A stretch of DNA of 64,000 nucleotides from Ottelia alismoides (Eukaryota; Streptophyta; Magnoliopsida; Alismatales; Hydrocharitaceae), in NCBI GenBank assembly GCA_037367405.1, contig JAZKJV010008881.1, positions 186,001 to 250,000 of the forward strand, read 5' to 3'. This document shows, one piece after another, positions 24,481-37,940 of this stretch (its first letter is position 1; the number at the start of each line of letters is the position of its first letter). The position numbers were made by a program, and so were the translations under genes. The notes below the pieces were generated by a model that ran no database searches, was not told the origin of the DNA, and saw only the letters and a program-made list of their open reading frames with translations.

Positions 24481-25513
24481 ATGGTCTAATTATCTTTTCT
24501 TCTTTATATGTGATATTCCAAAATTGAGTTCATTACGAGCAGTCTTAAGTAGGGTTCGGGCTTTATCCTATGGATACGTCCTCACCACTCAATCATGCAT
24601 AATGTACTGCGAATAATGAGGGGTTTGCTCTCCCAAAACAAGGTCAATTTTTAGCTCCATTTTAATGAGTTCAACTTGCATTAATAGCCCCAATTTTAGA
24701 GATTAGGTTAACACTTTTTAATTAATCTGAGCACATCAAACCATCGTTTACCGTCCAGTCTTATTTCCTTTAAAAAATCCTAAGTAGTAAAACACAATGT
24801 AAGGAGATGGGAAAAATCATGCAGATGTAAAAAATCACGATGCATGCTCAAGAGAAACACTTACAGTGATTCTAGCTCTTTCCATGCACGTACGAGATTG
24901 AATATTAAAATTTTATCTGAATGCATACAAGTCGATGAAAATCACACCTGATCATGAGTTCTATTAGCGGGAAAAAGAATCAATTATTTTGAGCTAGGTT
25001 AAAGTAGATTAAGTGTGTCTTAACAATCTTCAGAGATAGTGAATCTCGTCAGATGCAGTTAGTGTCTCCTATATTACAGATCAAGCACAAATAAATCTAA
25101 TCTAAAGAAACTCTAAGAGCCGCGTGCTAAGCCCTAATATAGGCCACTCAAGTTGAGTCCCACCAAATAATGGGTGAAACAGACTCAACACACAAATAAT
25201 GTCCAAGTCCATGAGTACAAATATATATATGTATACAACAAATATATCGATAAAAATAATCTTCCAATGGTCTTGATGGCATCTTCTACGACTTCTCTCA
25301 GCCTAAAGTCCACTCCAAGCTTCAAGCCTCCGTATCTCTACGAGAATCCTCGATGAACGAGTCCTGCCACAGAAGAAAAGAAATTAGATATCAAAGATTA
25401 TCAAATGAATAAATAATGCATAAAACATCACATCACATCACATAATGACCAAGATAAATTATCAATAAATTTAATAATAATGTAAAAACTTAAACAATTA
25501 TATAAATGAAGCC
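24481..25513 (-). mobile_element. 5' leader of element Y
   Basis: The minus strand carries the clan's leader blocks in order: CGCTAATAGAACT (about 24965), TTGAGCATGCATCGTGAT (24850), a GGGGCTATTAATGCAAGTTGA block (24680) and CCCCTCATTATT (24620). It ends near 24480 where gag would be expected, then passes directly into 3' region text. Confidence 0.65.
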
Positions 25514-25534
25514 GTGTCCAAGGCAATGTTGCCA
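25514..25534 (-). other. Primer binding site of element Y
   Basis: On the minus strand TGGCAACATTGCCTTGGACA, two bases after the LTR end TTTCATCA. It keeps the TGGC..C.TTGCC..GG pattern of the tRNA-Asp complement. Confidence 0.75.
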
Positions 25535-25536
25535 TT

Positions 25537-28277
25537 TGATGAAATGGGAATTGGCAGATATAAAATCACTAGTTGTAGTGTATCTGAATAACAATCATAA
25601 TGAACCACAAATTAAAATATAAAATATGGTTTGAATTTATACCTTGATAAGTCCATGGTCGAACACAAGGACACGAGCCATAACATAATTAATCAGGCGT
25701 AAATATATATGTCAAGTGATTAATAAATCATCTAGGTCGAAGAGACAAAGTATATAATGCATCACAAAATAATACAACACATATGAATGGATGAATATGC
25801 ATTTTATGCAAGTTAAATACTTTAATAAAATACAAATAATGAATTAGCAAAGCACATGCATATAAACACATAGATATGCCTTATAATAGATCAATAAACT
25901 TAAGCAATAATTAGAAGTGAATCTAGATCCAATTGATAACTCAATTCAAATCAAAGTTTCATTTTAATATGCATACAAGAATCTAAATAATCTCTGATTA
26001 ATTAATTAGTAATTATTTGTCAACTCAGAGATTTAATGAAGTCATACGAAAGAGAATTAAATTGGCTTTGTAAAGAAATTGAAATCACATTAATTTGACA
26101 TCGTATGCTTAAGTTGTTCAACAAAGAGTGCACGAGCATAAATGTCATAAACATAATATAAAATATCACATATAGGTCCATATAGGGAACTAAAATGCAA
26201 ATAATGACAATCGGCCACTGAATTTATTTAAAACCCTTACGTGGGGGCATATATGCCAATAGATAGAGTTTGCATGTCATAGATGTAATTTGTCCAAGGG
26301 TCGCACATGAAACACACATGCCATGGACATGGATGTGAATCTTAAAACTTTAAGGTGCTTGTTGCTATTATCCCAAGCACCCCATGCTTGTGGAATATGT
26401 GTGGGGCTCGGAGTGACGCTCGGGTCGGGGCAGGTGCTTCGGACCCACATGGGTGGCACGAAGTGGTTTGGTCATGCCTCAGCTCCACTGAGGCTAACTG
26501 ATTGGATCCGAGTTGCGTAACTTAGCTAGGTCATCCGATCCTACAGATCGAGCGGTATCTGTAAACCCTCCTCGGATGACCTCCGCTGCAAGCAGCGGAG
26601 TAAAAATAGCTCCAGCGAGAAGAAGACTTGTTGCTCCTTCTTGCTCCATGGGCTTGCTTGAAGGTCGAGAAGCCATCCTGGGAAGCTCGCTATAGCAAAG
26701 AAGCCCTGAAGGATGCCTGAGGATGGCTAGAACTATAGGTCGATGAGGACTCGCCGGCTTAATTTCTCTAGAACAGAGATGTGACCAAACGTCCAACTAT
26801 TGAAGACATCTTTACCTGCAAAATGTTAGCAGCAAAACAAAGAGTTTGGTGTATGTATGTGAGGTGAGATGGTGGGCTGACGGTGGTGGAGACGATGAAG
26901 CCCAGGTGGGGCCCTCTGTCACACTGACAGAGAAAAGGGTCGAGTTGGATTGGGGTTCTGGAAGAGGGTGGAGATAGATGATTTCTCTGATGTACATCTC
27001 TGTTGCAAGGAGAATGTCGCGGCATGATTGGATCTGGTTGAGATTGTATGTACAATGAGATAAAAAACCAAAGAGCAAACACTTAACCTACTTGAAGTTT
27101 TGAAGACTGATGCCGGTGTAGGAATGGCTTGGGCTTGAGCTTCTTATGAAGCTCGGATCGTCGCTTCATCTCTACAGCTGCTGGAGAAAGCTCGAATGAC
27201 CGAGCTAATAGTTGTGGCATGGAGGTTTACCATGGGTTTTTACCGGAAGTTGTTAGCCATAATCTCCCTTAATATCTTCCTCAAACGGGTCACAATGGGA
27301 AGGCAAAGGATAGGTGAAGCTTAGCATAATGATGGACAACCGCCTCCTTGAGGTGCGGAGAAATATTTTTAGGTGAGGGACAGCGATTCCAGGAAGGAAC
27401 ACCAGTGGTTTCAACTGCCTGTAGGTTGGCAGAAATAGATCAAAGATGGTGGTTAAGGAATGCACGAGGGTAAGGGAAGTTAAGAGAAGGAGTTGGCGAT
27501 GGAACTTGGCGGAGATGGTGGTTGACGATGTTGTGAAAAGGAGAGGAAGTTGGAGGGATTGGAGAAGTTGCAGGCGTGCTTTGAGAGCAGTTGGAGGAAG
27601 AAGATGGAGGCCTAGGCGTTGGATGGGATCGGATCAAATGGTAATTAGATGCGTGGAGATTAACGGCATCGATGCGATGTCTGGGGCGCATCAGACGGTT
27701 GGGCGTGAAAGAACTTAGGCTGTATGATCAAATGATCAGACGGTCTATAGGAAGAGCGGATGGCGGTCCAAGGCTGGGCCACGTGGGCGAATGTGGATGT
27801 GCCACGTGTCCCAATCACAATTAAAAGAAATGAAAAAACAGAGATAATTACAAATAAAATAATTAAGAGTCGATTTAGAAAAGTGGAACACGAAAGTTGT
27901 TGATCTCGATGAGTCTATAACTTTCATGTAGAAGTCAAAGAGAAATATAGTCATTTATACATAAATAATAATTAAACAAGTAATTAAAATAATGAAAACA
28001 ATTATTTTTATTTTCTTTTCTATTTTTTGGATTTCTATTATACAATTAATGTTAATTAATTGTGTACAATATTATTCTAATTTTTATTGTATTTTTAATA
28101 ATAAAGAAAACATAAAATAATAGCACAATAATAGATTATATAATATAGAATAAATAGGGCTATTTATTTACAACAAACCAATTAATAGTTAAAGTTAATT
28201 GTCAATGAATCTAATTGATTTGCTTAAGCCAGAGAGTTAATAATAATAAATAAAGTAGATAAATTTTGTATTTATCA
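25537..28277 (-). mobile_element. 5' LTR of element Y (LTR Y1), 2.7 kb
   Basis: Minus-strand start TGATAAATACAAAATTTATC at 28277, end TTTCATCA at 25537, followed by a PBS. It carries two CACGTG words (27780-27785 and 27803-27808) and the U5 block GTTCGA (complement at 25657-25671). The GC-rich middle at 26400-27700 is transcribed-type LTR sequence and creates overlapping frames on both strands with Ser/Pro or Arg-rich products. None resembles a conserved protein and they are not called. The flank just outside is ATCTT (28278-28282), with no partner visible because the far end of the chain is truncated. Confidence 0.85.
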
Positions 28278-28938
28278 ATCTTCAAATTTAAGTTCAAGTT
28301 GGAATAGCCTGGGATTGTTCCTTAGAAATCTGCATCAAAAGCTGTGAACATGTCTTCTTCAAACTCGCATCCACTGATTGTTGCTAATGATTTAAATTTT
28401 AATAGACAGACATTTTGATTATATACAAATATAATATTGATATTTGAGAATTCACCTTAAATTAACATCGGTTCACTACTTGAAAATTGTTCTTTTTCGT
28501 TTTGTTTTGTTTTTGTTGCGTTGAAATATCATTAGATCTTTGAAAATTGATTTCAAAAGAATTTTCAGTCCGAAATCTATGATTTGAGGTGCTCCGAAAA
28601 TATATTTAATCCATCTTTCATTTCTAGAAAAGACATTTTATATTAATGGCATTTTCAGCTCTAAAACAAGCGCTCAGAGAAGGGTTATTTTTGCATTGTT
28701 GTTGCAATTCAACACCACATCAATGGCATTAAGCAAACTTCTAGATTTATTTGTAACATTATTTCATCGTGGAATTACTTTCTTAAGGACTCGTTTTGAA
28801 GGTATTTACATGAGTATTAGTTTAAAAAATATGATTGGCATAAAAACCATATGATACTAAATCTTGGTGGTACATATTTATCATAAAACAAAGCACATGC
28901 AAGCAACTCATGGTACTTGATTGTCATTGACAAGAATT
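28278..28938. other. Unassigned stretch between LTR Y1 and duplication copy 2
   Basis: No repeat ends and no long frame. It probably belongs to the duplicated segment, whose first copy is cut by the window edge. A 30-codon open stretch on the minus strand (about 28312-28401, preceded by a TTAG and ending in TGA) could be a stray terminal exon, but it is too short to trust. Confidence 0.35.
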
Positions 28939-30348
28939 ACTACATGAAGATGTTATGTCGTGTATATAGAGGCACCAAGGGAGATAAGTAACGACTATAT
29001 TGTGATAATCTACACCTTAAGCTATTGATAAAAATATTAGTTTCTTATAAGCATGTAGATGTATACAACTAGAGCCTCAAGGGCATTGGGTTTCCCTTAC
29101 TTATAGATTGACGGTTTAAATACTTGTTAAAAAATATAAGAGCCGTCAAGTTAGCATTTGAGACTTTGATTGAGGAAATGTGTAGTGGCACTAGAAAAGA
29201 TGAATGCAATCTCCAATCTCGATTGCTCACAACTTCGGAGTCCATGAACAACGAGGAGATATTGTAGTTTGTAGTAGCTCCTGAGGTGGATTACTATACA
29301 TAAGATCTATTTTTTGTATAAATTGGATAAGCGTGAAGAAAGATTTTTGCATTCATTGAATAAGATAATAAAAATTGTATAACATCACCCAAACTTGTTT
29401 ACTTTTCTCTTATTTCCTATAAGCATGCGTTCACTCCTTTTGTATATTTTTTGAACACCAAAAAAGCACTGATGAGCTAATAGAGAGTCAGTGGCCAATC
29501 AAGCACTAGTCGTTTGCTCCGTTTTTTTAGGTAATTTAATATTTTTTTTGTTTTAAATACAAACTTTTATTGTGTGAATGGAGAGGTGTTAAATGCTTTC
29601 CTTACACCATTTTCTATTGCATTATATTTTTGAATGTTAGATTGTTATTGAATAAAGTCACGCATGCAAGTTCAATCATTCACATACACATAATCTCACA
29701 TATATATTATATTTTTTATTAATTAATATTGTATAGTTTCTATTTCATTATTTTTATGTTGTTTATATCTAAAAATTAAACTAAATTTAATCAAGCTTAA
29801 GCATTCACTCATTAGTATTCTGAATTTTTGTTATTGTATTAAGTGCCCTTAACTTCTATATTTTAACATATTTTTAGTGTTATTATATCTTTAATGTACT
29901 TTAGCTCATTAACAAATTTTATAATTTAGATTTTTATTCTTCTTTAGATTTTTCTTATTTTAATTGAGTTAGCATGATAAGTATGCCATTCATCGCCGTC
30001 TTGGTACACAGCTTCAAAAATAGTAGATGGTAGTTTGTGTTAATCAAAAGTTTCAATTATCAATCTACCCATATAAATTGAGTCTAAACACCATAAGATA
30101 TTGCAATATGCTAAAGTAACAAAAAAACCTATTCATAACAATATATTTGTTAAACCACACGCCAGAAAACAAATTAAGGGAACATCAACACTTAATAATA
30201 CTAGGATTCACAATATCTAATGTGTATTTCAACAAAAAAAGCAAATCTAACATCTAAAGCTACTATTCTCAATTCCATCAACCACAATAAGTTAAACACA
30301 TCCTAAGAATTAAAATACGCTAAGAAACCTTAAGAAATAAGTTTAAGA

Positions 30349-30985
30349 TAAGAATGGGCATCATGTTGGGTAGGGCGAGCTTGTTTAGTTATATACAAAA
30401 TTCCACTTGACCCACAAATTTCAAAGCCCGAGCCCATTAACTATCGGGTCAAGTTTGGCCCACTAATTACCGGGCTAAGTTTCATTTTTAAAGTCAAAGC
30501 CCGACCACCAAGCCTGCGAACTATTCACCGTAGAGTTCAACTCATATATTTACCCCATATTCTTATGCCTCCTACACAATAATAAATAACAAGTAATTCT
30601 GAAACAATATGTAAGAGTACTATTAATTGGGAAAGTGAAAAAATGTAATATTTTCAATCATTTATTTTATAAGGAAGATGGGAAATAACTGATAATCAAT
30701 AATTATGATAATCAACATTAATACCATTCTTGTATTTTTTAAATTTTTGTAGATTATTTAATGATAAATGTTCAACATATTATTTGTTAAAATTAAATCT
30801 ATATCAATCTCAATCATACTGATTCGGCTCGAAAATAAAAATGTGATACCAAGCCCAAACCCATTTAATAGTGGGTCGGGCTTAACCAATTTTGAATGGG
30901 ACGAAGTCCTAAAATCCTACCCAAGTCTAATCTATTTAAGTCATGTACGCAAAAGCCCAATGGATTCCAAACAATGCCCTGCTTA
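30349..30985. mobile_element. hAT-like MITE 1, copy 2
   Basis: Same element as at 1416-2045, with flanks GTTTAAGA (30341-30348) and AATTAAGA (30986-30993). It has no coding capacity. The plus-strand frame at 30768-30986 inside it is incidental. Confidence 0.5.
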
Positions 30986-31293
30986 AATTAAGAATGGTTC
31001 AGCACACATTTTATCTCAAATGGTGTTCATACCCTTTAGCTTTATGTTTGTCCATCAAGAATCTTACCCTCAATTTACAAGCTATCCATTGAATCCATGA
31101 ACCCCGAACTACTCTTTATTGTATCCATGAATCTAGCACATAATGGTTCTTTAGTGTGAAAGATATAAGAATCTTACGTCTACAAATATGAAAAACCTCC
31201 AATAGGTTCTTCCTCATTTAAGATTCCTTCTCTAAGTGCATAGGAAGCTTACTCTCTCTAGGATGTTTGCCTCACATCTAACGATGTCATATT

Positions 31294-31957
31294 TAGGGAT
31301 GAGCCTTATGCCCGACTGGTCTAGCCCAACAGAAATCACATCCCTCTAAACTGAACCTGGCTAAACCCAAAATGGAAATGGGTCAGGCCAGGGCCAAAAT
31401 ACAAGCTCATATGATTGTTTGGGCAGGGTTCAAGCTTAGGTCGGTCCCAGCCTGACTCGAGCCGCTCGCCCAATATATTATAAATCATTACAAAATGATA
31501 TGTGATATATATTGATTAATATATATTTTATTATTCTCTTAGAAAAATCTAATAGGTAATTTGTTATTAATACATTATAAGGAGTTTGGTAAATGTGAAC
31601 ATACTATATTATGTTAAATGAACATTTAGTTCATGAGGCCTTACTTATAAAAAAATTTAAAAGTCCAATATAACACTTCCCTAAAACTCTTATTAAGAGT
31701 TTATACAAGAAAACTAAAGCATGACCCTTTACAATAACAAATTAGAAGAGTATGTGATAATGATATTGTCGTTAAATGAGTAACTTGGGAAATTATTTAA
31801 TGGTGTTATTAAATGTTTAAGGAGTTTGAACCAATCCCGCCCAAGCCTGACCCATTAGTTTTGATAGATGGGTCTCGGCCCTATCCAAAAACTCATTAAT
31901 GACCTTGGGCATGGGCCCTACATGATCCCCAAATACTTAATCCAGTGCTCATCCCTA
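31294..31957. mobile_element. hAT (Ac-like) MITE 2, copy 2, perfect TSD
   Basis: A 664-bp non-coding element. Inverted ends are TAGGGATGAGC on both sides, 11 bp and perfect. The octamer GTCATATT flanks it exactly on both sides (31286-31293 and 31958-31965). This is the clearest DNA-transposon footprint in the window. Confidence 0.88.
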
Positions 31958-32408
31958 GTCATATTAACGACAAAAAATAATGGAAAATGGTGAAATATGC
32001 TCTATTTTATTCCTCACACGTTAGGAAAACATCCCATATACACTCTCACTCTTTCCTTTATAGTGTCCTCTTGTCACCTTCTTAATTTAATTAGGCTTCC
32101 ATCAATCAATTAAACATTTATTTTCTTTAATTGAGTCTAACAATTCTTAGTTACTTGGGATGAGATATTTTTAAGCCCACATACCAATTATTTAGATTAG
32201 ATTTTGGCTCAACTAAGTTGATGATATTAATATTTTATTAGATTGGGTCCCACGTAAAAAGTCTTTGGGTTCAATAACATTTGAGATATTATAGAGAGAG
32301 AGAGAAATCACGTGACACTATACTCAGTTCAACTTCCCAAAACGGCTTTTTGTGGCATCTTTGCTTTTCTTGATGAAATTGTGGTCAAAAGGAATCCTAG
32401 TGGATTAC

Positions 32409-34526
32409 CGATGAATCGGTGATTCATCATCTTAATATATGAATCGTAGATTGATCCATTAACAAAATATAACATAAATTCCTGAATTCAATAAATTACC
32501 ACAAATAATACTTGCAATAAAAATGGATATATTTATTTTGTAACTAAGTTCACATAATATTTCAAAATAAAAATCACAAAAAATAAAGTTTTGAATATTG
32601 TTTATAAATAATCTCCTGCAAATAACCAAAATTCCTTGATTTTTAATAAATCCGTACTAACTCCTTTTGACATAATTCTTCTTCTGACTTGTACATAAAA
32701 TTGTATATAAAAATATAAAAGAATTTCCACAATAATAAATACTTTTAGATCTTGAACCGAAAAAAAGCCGTAAAGTCCTATTTATCAGCTTAATTCTTGC
32801 TCCATATGAACTCTAAATTTACCAAACTCACTTTAAAAGTTTAAATTATAAAACTATCAATCTAGTGAAAGTGGTTTCTTTAAAATCATAGCTTATTTGC
32901 AAAATGTCGATTTTTGAACCTAATTGTAATGCGAATATTCAATACATTTGGATTGTTATTCCATGTGCATAAATAAATCCTTTTGATTTACTTATTTTTC
33001 ATTTAATTTCTTTATCTTATGTTTTAAAATTAAAAATAAAAACCAAAAAATATAAAAGGAGAGAAAATAGTGTGTTATGACCTTGTACATATTGTATATA
33101 CTTTTCTTTATTGGTTTTTATTTCACTTTTTATGTATTATTAAAAATTTAAAAAATAGATTAATGTTTTATTTCATCATTAGTATTTTATTGTATTTTCT
33201 TTTGTATTTATTTTATCAAAAAACCCAAAGATAATATAAAACATTCAAACATTGGTGTTTTAATTCATTAAAATGCCTTCAAAAATATTTTATCATGTAC
33301 ATATTTCATGTTTTGAGTTTGGTGTCTTCATTAAAGTCATAGGTCTCATTGAGATCTATAATTTTTGTGTTCATCATTTTTTTTGTTTTAGAATTTCCTT
33401 CTATTTCTTTTATATTTTCTTCTTAATTTCATTTGTTGGTCAAGGTCAACTAGACACTTGGTCACTTTCTATTGGTCCAACCCTTCCACTTATCCCCCTC
33501 ATCCATCCACCATTCATTCATTTCATTCCAACCGATCATATTATTTCAAGTATTGACCATCTGGTCAACACTCCCCTTCATCTCTCTCACGCGATCTCCA
33601 TGCAAAGAACCTACCACCATCTTCATCTCTTCCTCTCTACCAGGACTACCCATGCCCCATAACTGCCCATCCACGTTGGCTACGACTACCCATGCCCCTT
33701 AACCGCCTCACCATCTTCTCCACTCTGAGGCAACAGCAACTCCACCCAACAAAACTACCCTCTCACCTCCATTTCTCATGATCCATCGAACCTAGAGAGA
33801 GAACCCGATCTCAGAAATCACTCTCGGTGACAGCGAGAGTGAGACCTCCTTGAGTGAAGATTGGTTTGTTTCAAACGAGATCTAAAGGATTCCCACCCTT
33901 TCCCAACCACCTCCGAGTGGTTACTCAAGCTCCGTCATTATTGCCGCGTCGAGCGAAGACCCGAGGACAACCCCAGGACCTCACCCCCAGGCATCCTTTC
34001 ACCCTCCATCATCAGGTATTTACTCCTTCTTCCTTTCCTTGTTTTTCCTCCATCGCCATCTTCTTCTTTATATTTTCTTCATCTTCTTCTACCTCATACT
34101 TTCTCTCTCCTCATTTCGCCATCATCTTTTCATCAAATCGTTAAACAAATTGCAGTTTCTTATATAAACCATGTTTGACGGATCTAATGGTGATTTTTCT
34201 TGATATTTTTGATGTGATTTCGTCAATCATTTAATCAATCATTTATGGGTGCTAAACAAATGCAGGGAAGTCCCTTATTAAAATAGGGATGTTTTTCCAC
34301 ACACTCTTCCACGTTCTCTCTCTCCTCTCTTCTCTTCTTCCCTCTACTCTCCTTCGTCTCACTTCACTACACCTATACACATGCAACAGCTTGCTGCTCG
34401 TACCTCTTCATCTTCCCTTCTTATCCTATTAATGAGTTTGTTGTCAATCACACATCTGGAGGAACAAAAACAATGGTTGATTAGCATCACTAGAGATCCC
34501 TTCAGCCCCTCAATCTGAGGGAATGC
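32409..34526 (+). mobile_element. 5' part of an old LTR (LTR E, copy 2), interrupted by LTR B
   Basis: Counterpart of 3469-5596. The first base pair of the LTR has changed (CGATGAATCGG). It is cut by LTR B at the same base as in copy 1, which shows that the insertion preceded the duplication. Frames at 33273-33702 and 33854-34178 are Ser/Leu/Pro low-complexity readings of the C/T-rich part. Confidence 0.6.
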
Positions 34527-37500
34527 TGATGAATCTCATACTCAACATGATAACATTGGTCAGTTAGGCTCTGTTCCCCAAAATCCATATGCATTTAATA
34601 ACTAATATAGCATCATTAGCATTCATACATGTGTAAATAATATTCGCATTTCATCATGCATAAGTGCATAAAATAAGGAACCAAGAATCCAAGTGTAAAT
34701 TGACCTAAAAAGCTGCCAAGTTCCCCCATTTTAATTAATTCATCCTAACTCCGATTGACCTGAAACCTCCCTCCATTGTGTAGATATTACTAATAGCGAT
34801 AAATAAATAAAAATTGCTAACTCAAATAAGTGACAAATAAACCCCAAATCTAATTTGACATCAGACAGACCAAAAGGCACATATCTTTCTCTTACAGTGT
34901 CCGATTTTATTCTACTCATTTTAAAGAACTCTATTTTCAAATACCTTCAAAATAAGACTAATTTCATAAAATTTGGTGCTCATATGTGAAAGTTGGGTTT
35001 CGGGCCTCTTTTGCGCATTTTATCTTTTTGTGATTTTTGACCTGAGTTTTTATGTACATAATTAACCCATTTTGTTTTATTTCTCCTTCATTTGTGTTCT
35101 TTGATTGAATTTTTATTAAATGGAATAAAAATCCAAATCTAAATTAAGACTGAAATCAAAGAAACTGACTGTGTCCGAGTGACCTATGTGAGTCTGTACA
35201 AAATCCGCTTATTTCGTACTTCTATTTTATTTCTTTATTTTATTATTTACTAAAAATGCAAAAAAAATAGATTAATGTGTAATTAAATGTCTTTTGTTTT
35301 ATCGTATTTTTTTAGAATTTTTATCCTCTGTTCAAATACCAACAAATTACAAAAGCCCAAAAAATTGATTTTCTATACACATGGAAAATCACCAAAAATG
35401 CCACTTTGTACAAATGACCTCTTTTGCTCTCGATCCCTTCATGAAAGTTGTAGATCTCATCAAGACAAACAACTTTCATAAAGGAATTTTTTCGATCTGA
35501 GGTCTCCTTCTAGTTCTTTTCCATTTTTCTTTCTTATTATTTTTTTGAAATTTTTTTAAGGTGCCACGTGGTAGCCCCTGGGCGTGCCACGTGGCACCCC
35601 CACAGCCATCCAGCTATGCACGTGACCTGACACCCCCACTTTACTCTTTTCTCCGGGTCACGTGCGTAGCACATGACCATTCCTCCCTTTCTCCCACAAA
35701 CGGTCGCTGCTCCACCTCAACATCCGCCATTACACCTCCGCCAGCCTCCGCGTAACGGCCGCCAATCCACCATCTTGCAGTCGTTGCATAACCATCCCCT
35801 TGTAACACTCTCCCCCCAACCTCCTCCTATAAAGTCTCCTCCCTTACCGGTCATCCATCCCATCAGCCATTAGGAGCAAGCTCCAGTCAACCTCGGTGAC
35901 AGCAAGGTCGCCTACAAGAGCGAAGACCTCCAGTACGATCCAGAGGAACCCTCCTCTGTTGATGCGCTATCTACGACGAGTGGCAAAGCTTTGACATCTT
36001 TCTTTTGGATCTTTGAGGCCATTATCTAAGATGAGGCGCTTAGCCCTCTTCATCTTCCAGGTGCCCACTACGATCACTGTCCGTGCCCCTCCGATCGTAG
36101 CCCCTCTCGCCCTCGCGATTTCACCTCTTGCTAACTACCTCATCGCCTCCACTCTATCGAACCGATACCCTATGCCTTATTTCCTCGCCACCTTCCCTTC
36201 TTCCTTCCAGAGCCTCCCACCTCCAGCCTCGCTAGGCCGGAGCTAGCTTCTATCTCTCGCTACGAAAGGAGCCCCGCTCCCTTCTCTGTGTTCTGATGCC
36301 CCCTACCTCCTCCCCCACCCTTGCAGGAGGATCTCCAGGGTGTCCTTCAACCTCATCGTCAGCACTTCACACTTCCCTGCTCTGGCTCCCCCTGATCGTT
36401 CTGTCATGCTCGCCTTCGTGCCCTCCTCGGACGACTCCGTCCCTGTCGCATGCTCCGCCCTTCGTCGCTGCAGCGGCTCCGCCCTCATCACCTCTGCGCT
36501 ACAGCCGCTCAGCTGAGTCGGTCGAGCTTCGCCACCCATCAATCGAAGCATCACCACCATTGGATCAAGATTGATCCAACGATCTCTGGGCCTCCACGTT
36601 GATCTACTCTAGCCTCCCTCCGCACCTTAAGGCTCGAGACTTCCAAGCCTCTCTTTGCCCGCCACCTGCAGCTCTGGGGATCCAGACCTAAGGCTTGAGT
36701 CCCGAAGCACGCCCAGCGGCTATGTGGAGCCTTGGGACCTCCAAACCTCAGCCACACCACTCGGACCTCACTCCGTACATGCGCATCACATTGGGGCGAG
36801 CAAAAATTACAGATACCCCCTCCCACTCCAGTAAATCACGAAGCCACCCCTGCCTCCTTTGCTGACGCCAGCTTCACGTGTTGGGCACGTGACGCATTGG
36901 AGAAATTTCATCAAAAACCCCTCAAGTTTTGAATATTGCATATAAGTCCTCCAAGGGTTCAGTCCCTAGAAGTTGTTTATGGCATAACTTTCTCATATGA
37001 ACTATGTTTTTAGCGCATAATATGTCATTCTGAAGCATATTCCGTTCTCTATCCTTTTGCATAACTTGTGGATAGATCTGAGACTATTTATTGAGGTTTA
37101 TTATTTAAGTATATCAGTAGACAAATGCAGCCTGATTATTGACATTTTGTGTTGTATTCTAATAAGAAATTTCTGACTTTATCTGTAGGGATTTGACTGA
37201 AGATATTTAATTCAAAGAACTCTATTGTGATTATCATTGATTATGTTTGAGAAATTCATCTCTGTGGGGGTTTTATTCATTGAGGAAAATTAATTATTAT
37301 CCCTGACACATTTTGTGATGGTTTTGACAAATAATTTGGGAGATAATTAATCTAATTACATGGGCTTAATTGAGAAGACCCCTTTGATTTATTTCTTTGA
37401 ATATCACTGCTCGCTCTTTTTGAGGTATAAGTTATATGGCAAAAATATTGCAGTGGTCTTTGAACCCGTTTAACTCAATATTGTTTGATCATATATCATG

Positions 37501-37918
37501 CAGGATAGAATTAAATTTGAATGCATTTCTTGAGAGTCATTTATGGAGTTAATTCTTTTGATCTGTGATAATATTTGAGGACACTGATTAATTTATTTGG
37601 GTTAAAATCATAATCATAAATCCGATGCTCAAATGTCTTATCTATTTATTTTATTCGCATTGCTTCTCATTTTCATTACATTTTCATCAGCATATTTCCT
37701 CCAATTCCCAACACAGAAATTAACTTAGCAATTATTTAATTATCTAAGTTAATTTAAAACCATGCAACTAAAAATCATTGCTCCATGTGTTTGACCTTGG
37801 TATACTTGTCAAGTTAAAATATTCCATAACAATAAAAGATTGTGGTTTTTGATTGACTGAATTTCCTCTCCTATACTACAATTCCTTATTATTAAAGAGG
37901 CGAAATTCGAGATCACCA
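34527..37918 (+). mobile_element. LTR B (5' LTR of element B-C), 3.4 kb
   Basis: Starts TGATGAATCTCATACTC and ends GATCACCA. It carries CACGTG at 35565, 35588, 35619 and 35659, a TATAAAG at 35828 and a GC-rich transcribed part from about 35840 to 36900. It is co-linear with LTR A and LTR C. Open frames at 36013-36574 and on the opposite strand lie in the GC-rich part and are not conserved in frame among the three LTRs. Confidence 0.9.
35828..35834 (+). promoter_or_regulatory. Probable TATA box of LTR B
   Basis: TATAAAG in a C/T-rich setting, about 165 bases after the last CACGTG and just before the GC-rich part. LTR C has the same word at 48467-48473, while LTR A reads GATAAAG (6890-6896), so A may be a weakened promoter. 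The transcription start is not known. Confidence 0.5.
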
Positions 37919-37920
37919 AA

Positions 37921-37940
37921 TGGCGTTGTTGTTAGGGAAC
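37921..37940 (+). other. Primer binding site of element B-C
   Basis: TGGCGTTGTTGTTAGGGAAC two bases after the LTR end. It is the tRNA-Asp complement (TGGCGCCGTTGCCGGGGA) with several C-to-T and G-to-A changes. Confidence 0.8.

Noticed and set aside
26277..27718. Cluster of 60-104-codon frames on both strands
   Set aside because: They lie within LTR Y1 (25537-28277), have no conserved motif, and overlap one another on opposite strands.
9907..28277. Interpretation of the minus-strand region as one single large retrotransposon
   Set aside because: There are two PBSs, two purine tracts and three or more LTRs in series, which fits two elements sharing a hybrid LTR plus a nested solo LTR.
28312..28401. 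Possible terminal exon on the minus strand after a TTAG
   Set aside because: Only 30 codons, no recognised family and no neighbouring exon, so chance is a sufficient explanation.
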